Under the pieces are notes generated by a model. That model worked only from the letters and a program-made list of their open reading frames with translations. It ran no database searches and was not told where the DNA came from. 64,000 bases of DNA, from NCBI RefSeq assembly GCF_018403185.1, contig NZ_BOSE01000002.1, positions 434,001-498,000 of the forward strand. Direction: 5' to 3'. The number at the start of each line of letters is the position of its first letter. Position 1 is the first letter of the stretch. The stretch comes from Paenibacillus montaniterrae. GTDB taxonomy: Bacteria > Bacillota > Bacilli > Paenibacillales > Paenibacillaceae. The position numbers were made by a program, and so were the translations under genes. Shown piece by piece: positions 25,624 to 34,690 of the stretch.

Positions 25624-27400
25624 TGTGCAAGGCACCACCTTTCCTGTCATGCTGCTCATTGATTTCCTCCGCTGCAAGCGGCAATGTTATCGTAACCGTT
25701 GTACCTGCATCGGGCTCACTCTCGATATGGAGTCCATACTGCATGCCATAATACAGCTGGATGCGCTCCTGCACATTGCGCAAGCCATGATGCTCGGAAG
25801 CAAATATATCGCTGTCAGTGGAAAAGCCGTGTCCATTATCCTTTACCCTCAGCTTCATCTGCTCGCCTTCGATCCAGCCTGAAATGTCAATTCTGCCTTT
25901 GCGCCGCGAATGAAAGCCATGAATGATCGCATTTTCGACAAGTGGCTGCAGTGTAATTTTCGGTATATAGCAGGCATGCAGCTGCTTGGCGATTTGCACG
26001 TCGAACTCTATATAATGCTTGTACCTTATTTTTTGCAGCTCGACGTAGCAGGACAGATGCTCCACCTCCTTGGCAACGGGTATGATCGCCTTGCCGCTCG
26101 ATAAGCCGATGCGCATCATTTTGCCAAGCAACGACAGCATATGGCTAATATCGTTGGCGCCAATCGAGATCGCATGCCAATTCATAGAGTCGAGCGTATT
26201 GTATAGAAAATGAGGATTCATCTGCTCCTGCAGCACCTTTAGCTCAGCCTCTCGTTTTTTCTGGTTCTGCACATTGAGCTGGTTGATCAAATCCTCGATT
26301 TCAGCTGCCATGCTGTTGAAATGCCCATTCAAGTAACCAAATTCATTTTCGTAGTCGTTCTGAACACGGCTGTTCATCTTTCCGCTTTTCAGCTTGGCCA
26401 TAACTTTAACCAGGCTTCGAATTGGCGTAATAAATTGTCTGCCCAGCAGCAGGGCAAAGTAGATCGCTAGCTGGATGCAGATCAGCACCGCCAATAAAAT
26501 CGTTTGCTGAATTTGCCTGCTGCCCTCAGTAATGCTTTGCCATGGGATCATATCCATCGCAATCCACTGCGTCCTTGCCTGTTCGTTCCAAATTAAAAGC
26601 TGCTTCGCGCCAAAGCTTTCGATTACATCGTGATTGGATGCATCCTTCTGCTCCATTAGCGCAACAAGCTCGCTTTGCACCTGCTCGAACGGCACACCGC
26701 TTGTTTCCTCGCCATGCGCTTCCACAATCAAGCGCATGCTCCCGTCGAACACATAGCGGCTGCCGTCAGCCGAGCCTGCCGATATAAGCTCGTTCATATA
26801 GGAAAGCTTCATATTGAATACAAGAATGCCCAGCTCCTTGCCTGAAGCGGACAGCACCTTGCGATAAAACGAGATGACCTCGTCATTGATCGACAGATAG
26901 TCGCCGACTTCAATGCGATGCGCCCCGAGCCACGCCGAATCGGCATGCTGAATATCCGCATAGGCTGGAGACTGCTCTATAATCGAGTAGGCAAACACGC
27001 CGCTTGCTCCGCGATAAGCGCTGCTCGTGCTGTTGCTGGCATAGAGCTGCACAGAATGAATCGCGTGCTTTATATAGCTGAAGCGGCTGAGCAGATCAAT
27101 GATTTCATCATTTTTCTGAATTCTTTCATAGGAATGCTCTTGCTCCTCCAAATAATGCTGAATGGTCGGGTTGCTGGCGACTACTAACGCGTCATATTCA
27201 ATCGCCTGCAGCTGGTAATCGATTTGCTTGTTAATTTCATTAAGCAAAAGAATGCGCGAAGAGATCGTCTCATTGACGACCTCTCGATTCGTAATATAAT
27301 AGCTTGTTATGCCCAGCAAAGCGATTAGTACAGCAGAAATGGCAATAAATGAAGTAAAGAAGGTAACTTGCAGTGAAAATTTCTTGAATGGATTTTTCAT
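25616..27400 (-). CDS. Sensor histidine kinase, YesM type
   Basis: A 594-residue membrane kinase. One hydrophobic segment lies near the N-terminus (TFFTSFIAISAVLIALLGIT) and a second near residue 300, enclosing an extracellular sensor domain of Cache type. A HAMP-like linker follows, then the His_kinase block with the phospho-acceptor in QMNPHFLYNTLDSMNWHAIS and the ATPase motifs PLVENAIIHGF and DNGHGFS. It should sense an extracellular sugar, or its binding protein, and phosphorylate the overlapping response regulator. It lies between permease and binding-protein genes of the amino-sugar cluster. Confidence 0.9.
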   Translation of the reverse strand: MKNPFKKFSLQVTFFTSFIAISAVLIALLGITSYYITNREVVNETISSRILLLNEINKQIDYQLQAIEYDALVVASNPTIQHYLEEQEHSYERIQKNDEIIDLLSRFSYIKHAIHSVQLYASNSTSSAYRGASGVFAYSIIEQSPAYADIQHADSAWLGAHRIEVGDYLSINDEVISFYRKVLSASGKELGILVFNMKLSYMNELISAGSADGSRYVFDGSMRLIVEAHGEETSGVPFEQVQSELVALMEQKDASNHDVIESFGAKQLLIWNEQARTQWIAMDMIPWQSITEGSRQIQQTILLAVLICIQLAIYFALLLGRQFITPIRSLVKVMAKLKSGKMNSRVQNDYENEFGYLNGHFNSMAAEIEDLINQLNVQNQKKREAELKVLQEQMNPHFLYNTLDSMNWHAISIGANDISHMLSLLGKMMRIGLSSGKAIIPVAKEVEHLSCYVELQKIRYKHYIEFDVQIAKQLHACYIPKITLQPLVENAIIHGFHSRRKGRIDISGWIEGEQMKLRVKDNGHGFSTDSDIFASEHHGLRNVQERIQLYYGMQYGLHIESEPDAGTTVTITLPLAAEEINEQHDRKGGALHND

Positions 27401-27489
27401 CAGTTCACCCTCGGCATGAAGTTTTTCTTACATCATAATGAGGAATCATATCCTTAGCAACTAGGACCTGTCTGTAAGCCTTAAAAAAT

Positions 27490-28320
27490 TTACTTAATGC
27501 CTGTCGTGGCGATCCCCTCAACAAAATACTTTTGCGCGAACGCGAACAGCAGGAAGCTGGGTACAATCGCCAATACGGCCATTGCATACATCGGCCCCCA
27601 GGTGACCGCAGACGAGTTGTCGAGGAATAAGCGCAAAGCAAGCGGAACGGTATATTTCGCCGTGTCTGTCAAATACAGCATTTGAGCCAAAAAGTCATCC
27701 CAGGTCCATATGAAGCAAAACAATGCAGCTGTAACCAGCGCAGGCACACAAAGCGGTAAAATGACGCGGAAGGCGATGCCAGGCATGGAGCAGCCGTCTA
27801 TTTTGGCGGATTCGTCAAGATCCCGCGGAATGCCGCGAATAAACTGGACAATAAGAAATACGAAGAACGGACTTACCGCTAAAAAATGCGGTACTATAAT
27901 GGGCAGCGCTGTGCCAACCCAATCAAAACTTTTAAACAAAATGTATTGCGGGACAAGCGTTACCTGCGTTGGCAGCATAAGCGTAAGCATCAGAATAGCA
28001 AACCATAAATTTTTAAGCGGAAACTGAATTCTCGCAAAGCCGAAGGCGACGATTGCGCTGGACAGCACAGTGCCGACTACAGAAAGACCGGCAACTAAAA
28101 ATGAGTTGGAAAAAAATTGGCCAAAGGTAAAGCCGGGTATCGCCGACCAGCCCTCGACGAAGTTTTCCCAGCGCAGCTCGCTGGAAAACAGCTGCGAGCT
28201 TGTCATCTGCTCATTTGGCTTTAACGAGCTTCCTAACAGCCACAATATCGGATAAATCATCAGCAAGCTGCCTGCCGCAAGCACGATATACCGTGCCGCT
28301 AATTTCAATATAGTATTCAT
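27490..28320 (-). CDS. Carbohydrate ABC transporter permease (MalG type)
   Basis: A 276-residue membrane protein with about six hydrophobic segments. The EAA loop reads DLDESAKIDGCSMPGIAFRV, and the C-terminus QKYFVEGIATTGIK is characteristic of sugar permeases of the MalG branch. It pairs with the permease encoded 33 bp upstream and should be served by the lipoprotein at 22537-23901. No ATPase gene accompanies it, so a shared MsmX-like ATPase is expected. Confidence 0.9.
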   Translation of the reverse strand: MNTILKLAARYIVLAAGSLLMIYPILWLLGSSLKPNEQMTSSQLFSSELRWENFVEGWSAIPGFTFGQFFSNSFLVAGLSVVGTVLSSAIVAFGFARIQFPLKNLWFAILMLTLMLPTQVTLVPQYILFKSFDWVGTALPIIVPHFLAVSPFFVFLIVQFIRGIPRDLDESAKIDGCSMPGIAFRVILPLCVPALVTAALFCFIWTWDDFLAQMLYLTDTAKYTVPLALRLFLDNSSAVTWGPMYAMAVLAIVPSFLLFAFAQKYFVEGIATTGIK

Positions 28321-28353
28321 CGAATGATGCTCCTCTCTGTTCGCATTTGCTTA

Positions 28354-29283
28354 TCAGTTTTCATAATGGACCCAGCGCTTCGACGTCGCAAACAGCACTG
28401 CAGTAAATACCGCGATTATAATGAGCAGAATCCAGGCAAGCGCGCTGGCATAGCCCATATCAAAAAAGACAAATGCTTTTTCATATAAATAGAGTGCATA
28501 GACGAATGTCGAATGAATTGGGCCGCCCTTGGTAACAACAAAGGCTTGCGTAAACATTTGAAAGCTGTTGATCGTCTGCATAATTAGGTTGAACAAGATC
28601 ATTGGCGTAAGCAGCGGAAGCGTAATTTTGAAAAATATGCGCAGCTTGCCCGCTCCATCGACGGAAGCAGCCTCATACAAATCCTTCGGAATTTGCTTAA
28701 GGCCGGCGAGAAAGATAACCATGGCCGAGCCGAATTGCCAAACAGACAGTGCAATTAAAGTAGAGAGCGAGGTGCTCGGCATATTGATCCAGTCAACCGG
28801 CGTAAAGCCAATCAAGGATAGCGTCTTGTTGATCATGCCGTCCAGACCGAACAAATTGCGCCAAATTGCAGCAATTGCCACACTGCCGCCTATGAGCGAC
28901 GGCAAATAAAAGATCGCGCGAAACAGCGACATGCCGCGAATCGACTGATACAGCAGCATCGCCACCAATAATGCGAATGCAAGCTTAAGCGGCACAGAAA
29001 ACAGCACATAAATAAAGGTCACCCGCAGCGACTGAGCGAATGTTTTGTCGCTGTTAAAGATTTCTTCGTAATTGCCGAGTCCTATAAAGCTCGGAGATTC
29101 CAATAAATGAAACTGTGTCAAGGACAAATATAGCGATTGCAGCATCGGCCACAGCGTTAGTACAAGCAAGCCGATCAGCCACGGGGAGATGAATATATAG
29201 CCCCAATAGCCTTCCTTGATTGAGCTTAGCTTGAAGCCGCTGCTGCTTTGGTTTCCTTTCGTTGATCTTGCCTTCATCATCAT
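28354..29283 (-). CDS. Carbohydrate ABC transporter permease (MalF type)
   Basis: A 309-residue permease with six hydrophobic segments. A first block GYWGYIFISPWLIGLLVLTL is followed by the EAA loop LYEAASVDGAGKLRIFFKIT and the late GGPIHST found in MalF-branch sugar permeases. GGAGGAATG lies before the start. First gene of the amino-sugar cluster; a conserved 17-bp element lies about 62 bp upstream. Confidence 0.9.
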   Translation of the reverse strand: MMMKARSTKGNQSSSGFKLSSIKEGYWGYIFISPWLIGLLVLTLWPMLQSLYLSLTQFHLLESPSFIGLGNYEEIFNSDKTFAQSLRVTFIYVLFSVPLKLAFALLVAMLLYQSIRGMSLFRAIFYLPSLIGGSVAIAAIWRNLFGLDGMINKTLSLIGFTPVDWINMPSTSLSTLIALSVWQFGSAMVIFLAGLKQIPKDLYEAASVDGAGKLRIFFKITLPLLTPMILFNLIMQTINSFQMFTQAFVVTKGGPIHSTFVYALYLYEKAFVFFDMGYASALAWILLIIIAVFTAVLFATSKRWVHYEN

Positions 29284-29344
29284 TCCTCCAGTACATGCCT
29301 ATTAGTAGATAGGTTCATTGTAGAAGGATTGACGCAGCCGCAAA

Positions 29345-29361
29345 ATAAGATAAATCTATAA
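29345..29361 (-). promoter_or_regulatory. 17-bp element upstream of the amino-sugar permease genes
   Basis: ATAAGATAAATCTATAA, identical to 23967-23983 and in the same orientation and at a similar distance from the next start codon. No third copy was noticed in the window. Confidence 0.55.
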
Positions 29362-29379
29362 TTTATTACGCATATATAC

Positions 29380-29417
29380 AAAAAACCGACAATGGCGCTG
29401 CTGCGCCGCTTGTCGGT
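29380..29417 (-). terminator. Terminator of the xylan-type operon
   Basis: ACCGACAATGGCGC (29385-29398) pairs with GCGCCGCTTGTCGGT (29403-29417), with the T-run on the minus strand. It lies 17 bp beyond the response-regulator stop. Confidence 0.8.
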
Positions 29418-29433
29418 TATGCTGCAACCTGCT

Positions 29434-30180
29434 TTATTTAATTTTGCTTTCGCGATACTGCTTTGGTGTAACGCCCTCGCTTTTCTTAAACATTTTAATG
29501 AAATAGCTGGTCGATTGGATGCCGATGCGCTCACATATTTGTTCAAGGCTGAGCTGCGAGTCTCTTAGCAGCGCCTTTGCTTTCTCAGTACGCATCTGGA
29601 TCACATAATCGGTGAAGGGAACACCAACCTCGTCTTTAAACAGCACGCTGAAGTAGCTTGGATTAAGATGAACATAGCTGGAAATATCCTTGATCGTAAA
29701 TGACTGTGCCATATAGGTTTCCATATATTGCATCGCTTCTATAATGTAAGGGTTTCTGCTTGTCAGCTCGATTTCCGTTTCTGACGAGCTGCTCTTGCTG
29801 TCCGCAGGCAATTGCTCTAGCACGCGCTGTACCGTCGCGATCAGCTGCTCCTGATGGACCGGCTTCAATAAATAATCGGCTGCGCCCAGCTTAATGCCTT
29901 GCTGCGCATATTCAAACTCGGCAAAGCCAGTCAGCAAAATGGTAGGCAGCCCGTTTTTTCGCTTGCGCAGCGCTTCAAGCAGCTCCAGGCCTGACATTTG
30001 TGGCATGCGAATGTCGGTAATGAGCAAATCATAGCGCTGCTGCTGGATCAGCTCCAAGGCTTCGCTGCCATTAACCGCCGTATCGACCTGCATGTCATCC
30101 TTGAACCATGTTTGTAAAGTTGAGGAAACGCCTAATCTAGAATGCTTTTCATCATCGGTCACCAATACGCGATAGGTCAT
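29434..30180 (-). CDS. Response regulator, compact YesN/AraC type
   Basis: A 248-residue response regulator. The receiver domain begins MTYRVLVTDDEKHSRLGVSS with DLLITDIRMPQMSGLELLEA and the Lys in DYLLKPVHQEQLI. A short linker leads to the AraC-type HTH (FTIKDISSYVHLNPSYFSVL and ICERIGIQSTSYFIKMFKKS). It lacks the long middle region of the regulator at 24019. Start ATG 30180 has AAAGGAG upstream and follows the kinase stop directly; an ATG at 30201 would overlap the kinase gene. It should control the xylan-type operon in which it is the last gene. Confidence 0.9.
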   Translation of the reverse strand: MTYRVLVTDDEKHSRLGVSSTLQTWFKDDMQVDTAVNGSEALELIQQQRYDLLITDIRMPQMSGLELLEALRKRKNGLPTILLTGFAEFEYAQQGIKLGAADYLLKPVHQEQLIATVQRVLEQLPADSKSSSSETEIELTSRNPYIIEAMQYMETYMAQSFTIKDISSYVHLNPSYFSVLFKDEVGVPFTDYVIQMRTEKAKALLRDSQLSLEQICERIGIQSTSYFIKMFKKSEGVTPKQYRESKIK

Positions 30181-30181
30181 T

Positions 30182-31894
30182 TCACATTCTCCTTTCTGCA
30201 TCGTTCAATGGCAGCTCCAAGGTCATCGTTGTCCCTGCCTGTCGTGTACTGCTAATGCTTAAGCCAAAGCCTTCGCCATAATGCAGCTTCAGCAAGCGGT
30301 GAATATTGTAGAGGCCGATGCCCCGCTTGGACTGCTGCACCATCAGCTCATTGCTTTGCTGGAGCCTTTGCCGAAGCTGCTCCACCTGCTGTGCGGTCAT
30401 GCCTATGCCATTGTCGGCTACCTGGATATAGAAGCGCTCGCTGCGGGCGTAAATGCTAACGCTCACCTTGCCGCCTTCGGGCAGCGGCTCGATGCCGTGC
30501 ACAATGGCATTTTCAACAAGCGGCTGAATAATTAGCTTGGGCACCTTTTGCTGCAGCAGCGCTTGCTCGCATGCAACGCTTATTTGCAGCCGCTCCTGCC
30601 ATCTCAGCTTCATTAGGTTGCAGTAGCGCTTCACCTGCTCCAGCTCCTCCTTAATCGTAACGAAGCCGTCCGGATGACTGGACTGGATGCTGTAGCGAAA
30701 CAGATCGGCAAGCTGCACAACGATTCCTGCCAGCTCTTTTTCTCCCTTTTCGATATGATCCCAATAAATGGCATCAAGCGTATTGAACAGAAAATGCGGG
30801 TTAATTTGCGAGTGCAGCGCTCGAATTTCACTTCTGCTCTTCAGCAGCTCCTTCTCATAAACCGACTTAATCAAGTAGTCGATCTGATTGACCATTTGAT
30901 TGTATGTCATATTAAGCTGATTGACTTCCTTGTTGTAGTACGTGATCGGATTATGCTTCGGCGCGCCATGCTTGCTTCCTTGCATAATGCGAATCAAGCT
31001 TTTCATCGGTGAGGAGATGAGCTTGGCCAAATAATAGGAGATTAACGCAAAAATCGCGACACTGACAGCAAAAAACAGCAGCAGCAAATTTCGAAGCCAG
31101 TAAATGTCCGACAGCACCAGCTTTTTCTGGAGCATCATTTGCAGCTTCCAATTCGTTCCTTTAATTGCACGCTCGAACATAAAGTACTGCTCAAGATTGC
31201 CAGCGATTTCGCCTGTCTCCAGCAGCACGCTGTCCTGCTGAACGACTCGCATAATTGCTCCATTCGTTTGCTCGCGGTTGGAGGTCGCCAGTTGAATCAA
31301 GCTCGGCTTTACCTTTACCAGCAAATAGCCGCCGTTAGCATAATCGAGCTTTTCCAGCTTGATCTGCCGCAAGCCGAGCAAATAGCGATCATTGGCCGGG
31401 TCCTTGCCCGCCCATATTAAGCTTCCTTTCAAGTGAAGCTGGTCGGCTTGCTCAATAATGCCTTGATCCAGCCTTGCTTCAATCGTTGCATCCACCAGCG
31501 GATAGATGCTGCGCTCACCGCTGTACAGCTCTACTTCCTCTATCGTATCTGAGTACGCTGTCATATCCAGCATCAGCTTTCTCAGCTTCATTCGTTGTTC
31601 ATAGCTTGCCAATTGACCCTCGTATTCATCTGCGAGAATCGTCTGCATTCGCTCATCCATCGCCATCTGAAGCGTTAATACATTAATTTCATTCAATAAA
31701 GATTCCAGTCTGCCGCCTGCTTGCTCGGCAATTTCCTCAATATACAGCATCGCATCTTCTTTCTTTTCCTGCGATAAAAAGGTATAGATAAAATAAAACA
31801 TAACGCACATTACAATTAACATCGTCAAGACGAAGCCTGTGAAAATTTGTCCTCTTGTCGTTTCCAGCCTTAAAAGCTTGCCCAGTTGCTTCAT
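30182..31894 (-). CDS. Sensor histidine kinase, YesM type
   Basis: A 570-residue kinase with an N-terminal transmembrane segment (FVLTMLIVMCVMFYFIYTFL), an extracellular sensor of about 250 residues, a second segment (LLLLFFAVSVAIFALISYYL), a HAMP region and the catalytic core. The phospho-acceptor is in HSQINPHFLFNTLDAIYWDH; ATPase motifs are PLVENAIVHGIEP and VADNGIGMT. It is cotranscribed with its response regulator and with GH43 and transporter genes, so it most likely senses xylan- or arabinan-derived oligosaccharides. Confidence 0.9.
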   Translation of the reverse strand: MKQLGKLLRLETTRGQIFTGFVLTMLIVMCVMFYFIYTFLSQEKKEDAMLYIEEIAEQAGGRLESLLNEINVLTLQMAMDERMQTILADEYEGQLASYEQRMKLRKLMLDMTAYSDTIEEVELYSGERSIYPLVDATIEARLDQGIIEQADQLHLKGSLIWAGKDPANDRYLLGLRQIKLEKLDYANGGYLLVKVKPSLIQLATSNREQTNGAIMRVVQQDSVLLETGEIAGNLEQYFMFERAIKGTNWKLQMMLQKKLVLSDIYWLRNLLLLFFAVSVAIFALISYYLAKLISSPMKSLIRIMQGSKHGAPKHNPITYYNKEVNQLNMTYNQMVNQIDYLIKSVYEKELLKSRSEIRALHSQINPHFLFNTLDAIYWDHIEKGEKELAGIVVQLADLFRYSIQSSHPDGFVTIKEELEQVKRYCNLMKLRWQERLQISVACEQALLQQKVPKLIIQPLVENAIVHGIEPLPEGGKVSVSIYARSERFYIQVADNGIGMTAQQVEQLRQRLQQSNELMVQQSKRGIGLYNIHRLLKLHYGEGFGLSISSTRQAGTTMTLELPLNDAERRM

Positions 31895-32019
31895 TGCCTG
31901 CCGCTCACCTCCTTGCCAGCCGCTACTATAAGAAGGGGTAGCTCACAATTACCAGTGATTACTGGCCATTTGAACCCCCCTCTTGCTTCTTCGCTGTAAA
32001 TTTTTTATGGCCGGTGGAA

Positions 32020-33069
32020 TTAAAGGCCTGGATAGATCATAACCTTAATGCTTGTATCCTTTTGCGTGCGCGCCATTTCAACAGCCTGCACGGTATCATT
32101 TAACGAAAATTTATGGGTAATGACCTTTTCGATGTCAAGCTCGCTGTTCGACAAAGCCGCTATAGCTGCAGGGTACGTATTGGCATAGCGGAATAGGCCG
32201 TAAACATCCAGCTCGGCATCAATAATGGCATTAACATCAACCGGGATTTCGTCGACAGCAGGCATGCCAACCAGCACGACGCGGCCGCCGCGCTTGACAG
32301 CTCGAAGCGCATCGCCAATCGCCCGGCCGTTGCCCGAGGATTCCACGACAACCGTAACGCCCTGACCATCAGTCAGCTCCAGCAGCCGCTCCTTGACAGG
32401 ATGCTGCGTCGGATCGATTACAGCCGTTACGCCCATTTCAAGCGCAAGCTGCTGACGGAACGGCACCACATCTGTCGCATAAATTTCCTTAACACCGAAC
32501 AGCTTGGCAGCTTGAATCGCAAGCAAGCCGATCGGGCCGAGACCTGTTACGAGCAGACGGTCTGCAGGCGTCACGTTTGCCCGGTTCATCGCATGAATGC
32601 CAACAGACAGCGGCTCAAGCAGCGCCCCCTGCTCATAGCTCATCGAATCAGGCAGCTTGAACAAAAAGTCCGCGCGTACCGCCACATATTCAGCCCATGC
32701 TCCATCCACTGGCGGCGTTGCCATAAATACAACATCCGGACATAGATTGTAGCGGCCCGCCTTGCAATATTCGCAGCGGCCGCAGGTTACGCCCGGCTCT
32801 ACCGCGACGCGGTCGCCAACCTGAACATGCTTCACAGCCTCGCCAATCGCTACCACCTCGCCTGCCAGCTCATGGCCTAAAATAATCGGCTTCTCTACAA
32901 CATAGCGGCCAATTTTGCCATGCTCATAATAATGAACATCGGAGCCGCAAACGCCGATGCAATACACCTTGATCAGCGCTTCATCCTTGCCTGGAACAGG
33001 AATTGGAACCTGCTTCATTTCCATATCGAGCGGTTTATTCAGTACCGCTGCCAGCATCGTTTTACTCAC
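32020..33069 (-). CDS. Zinc-dependent polyol/alcohol dehydrogenase (sorbitol/xylitol type)
   Basis: A 349-residue medium-chain dehydrogenase. The catalytic zinc site is GVCGSDVHYYEHGKIG with GHELAGEV, the structural zinc loop has four cysteines in CGRCEYCKAGRYNLC, and the NAD-binding turn is VTGLGPIGLLAIQAA. The C-G-S-D-V-H-Y-Y pattern is typical of sorbitol, xylitol and arabinitol dehydrogenases. It likely oxidises a pentitol or similar polyol in the cytoplasm. Start GTG 33069 lies 2 bp after the GH43 stop, with GAGGG upstream; an ATG four codons in is an alternative. Confidence 0.88.
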   Translation of the reverse strand: MSKTMLAAVLNKPLDMEMKQVPIPVPGKDEALIKVYCIGVCGSDVHYYEHGKIGRYVVEKPIILGHELAGEVVAIGEAVKHVQVGDRVAVEPGVTCGRCEYCKAGRYNLCPDVVFMATPPVDGAWAEYVAVRADFLFKLPDSMSYEQGALLEPLSVGIHAMNRANVTPADRLLVTGLGPIGLLAIQAAKLFGVKEIYATDVVPFRQQLALEMGVTAVIDPTQHPVKERLLELTDGQGVTVVVESSGNGRAIGDALRAVKRGGRVVLVGMPAVDEIPVDVNAIIDAELDVYGLFRYANTYPAAIAALSNSELDIEKVITHKFSLNDTVQAVEMARTQKDTSIKVMIYPGL

Positions 33070-33071
33070 CC

Positions 33072-34676
33072 TTAATCCCTCTCTTCATACTTAAAGTAGT
33101 CAAAATCAGCTTGCTTTCTCGTACCGCCCAAATCTTGAGCGCACAGACCGATAAATGCGCCTGTAAAGCCTTGATCAAGCATAATGCCATCCTTAACCAG
33201 CTCGGCATGCTCATCGGATATAATGCTTGCATCAAGCGCATTCCCCACCTGCTGCCATTGCTCGCCATCCAGTGAATAATAAAATTGCAGCTTGTCCCGC
33301 AGCACAACGGCCTTCAGATAGGTTTCGCCTTCAGGCAAAGCGATTGTTTCACTTAACGGCTCATCATAAACGCCGCGGTCACTTGAAATTATACCAAGAC
33401 ATTTCCCTTTTTGCTCATCCCAGCTAACAAAAAGATAATAGTAGTTTTTCGTATTGTAATAATAAATGAGCCCTGCCATTTGCTGATAGGAGTCAGGCGC
33501 ATAATCAAGCTTTGTCTCCGCTTCGATATGGAAAGCCTGCTGTCTGCGCGCAATTAAGCTTTGCCGATGCTGGGAGTATAGCGATTCTCTGCCATACAAG
33601 CGCAGCCAGCCTGGTCTCGCTGATTTGCTTGCCCATGCTTCCGTTATTGGCTCGCGCAACGAGCTCCAATGCACGCTCCAGTCCTGCTCAGTAAAATGAT
33701 CAAGAAAATGCTTGCTGTCAGCTGTTTGCCAGCCCGGTAGCTCAGGAGCCTCTACCTCCAAGGCCGGTGTCTGCTCGCCGTGGCTCAGGCGCAGCCAGCC
33801 CTCCTCCGTCCATTCAACGCACTGGATTGCAGTTTCGCGGCCTAATATGCAATGGCCCTCTGCCGTTACCGGGCGACCGCATAGATGAGCAATATACCAG
33901 CTGCCATTCTGTGTCTGAACGAGCGATGCATGCCCTGCCCGCTGCAGCGGATGATCAGGCGCATAGCGCGACGTCAGCAACGGACCGTTCGGATCCGTTT
34001 CATACTTGCCCAGCAGCGTTCTGCTGCGCGCTACTGTTTCAGCGTGCCCATAGCGGGTGCCGCCTTCGGCAACTAGCAAATAATAGTAGCCCTCATGCTT
34101 GTAAATATGCGGCCCCTCGGTCAAGCCAAGCTCTGTACCATCGTAAATAAGATGAATGTCTCCGACCAGATTTTGCTGCTGCTCATCGTACTGCTGAATA
34201 ATGATGCCACCAAACGGATTTTTCCCTTTGCGGTGATCCCATTTCAAATTAACCAGCCATTTGCTGCCGTCCTCATCATGGTAAAGTGAAGGATCAAAGC
34301 CGCTGCTATTCAAGTAAACAGGCTCAGACCAAGGACCTTCTATGCTTGTCGCGGTTACTACATAATTATGCGTATCCTTGTATTGGCCCATATGACTTTT
34401 CACATCAGTATATACTAAATAAAAGATTCCATTGCTGTAGCTAAGGCAAGGAGCCCAGACTCCTCCAGAGTCTGGGTTTCCGATCATATTAAGCTGGCTT
34501 GCTCTCGTCAGCGGATGCCCGATAAGCTGCCAATGAATCAAATCCTTGGAGTGATGGATTTGCACGCCTGGAAACCATTCGAAGGTAGATGTTGCAATAT
34601 AGTAATCATCTCCAACGCGAATGATCGAAGGATCGGGATTAAAGCCTCGCAATATTGGATTTTGAATCAATGCCAT
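33072..34676 (-). CDS. xynB: GH43 beta-xylosidase (XynB type)
   Basis: A 534-residue glycoside hydrolase without signal peptide. The GH43 five-bladed propeller starts LRGFNPDPSIIRVGDDYYIA. The catalytic triad is Asp15 (base), Asp128 (SSGFDPSLY) and Glu187 (LTEGPHIY), the same numbering as well-known XynB3-type enzymes. A C-terminal beta-sandwich (about 330-534) completes the subfamily 11 layout. It should release xylose from xylo-oligosaccharides after uptake; arabinofuranosidase side activity is possible. GAGGGATGAGCA precedes the ATG. Followed immediately by the dehydrogenase gene and preceded by the binding-protein gene. Confidence 0.93.
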   Translation of the reverse strand: MALIQNPILRGFNPDPSIIRVGDDYYIATSTFEWFPGVQIHHSKDLIHWQLIGHPLTRASQLNMIGNPDSGGVWAPCLSYSNGIFYLVYTDVKSHMGQYKDTHNYVVTATSIEGPWSEPVYLNSSGFDPSLYHDEDGSKWLVNLKWDHRKGKNPFGGIIIQQYDEQQQNLVGDIHLIYDGTELGLTEGPHIYKHEGYYYLLVAEGGTRYGHAETVARSRTLLGKYETDPNGPLLTSRYAPDHPLQRAGHASLVQTQNGSWYIAHLCGRPVTAEGHCILGRETAIQCVEWTEEGWLRLSHGEQTPALEVEAPELPGWQTADSKHFLDHFTEQDWSVHWSSLREPITEAWASKSARPGWLRLYGRESLYSQHRQSLIARRQQAFHIEAETKLDYAPDSYQQMAGLIYYYNTKNYYYLFVSWDEQKGKCLGIISSDRGVYDEPLSETIALPEGETYLKAVVLRDKLQFYYSLDGEQWQQVGNALDASIISDEHAELVKDGIMLDQGFTGAFIGLCAQDLGGTRKQADFDYFKYEERD

Positions 34677-34690
34677 TGCTCATCCCTCGC

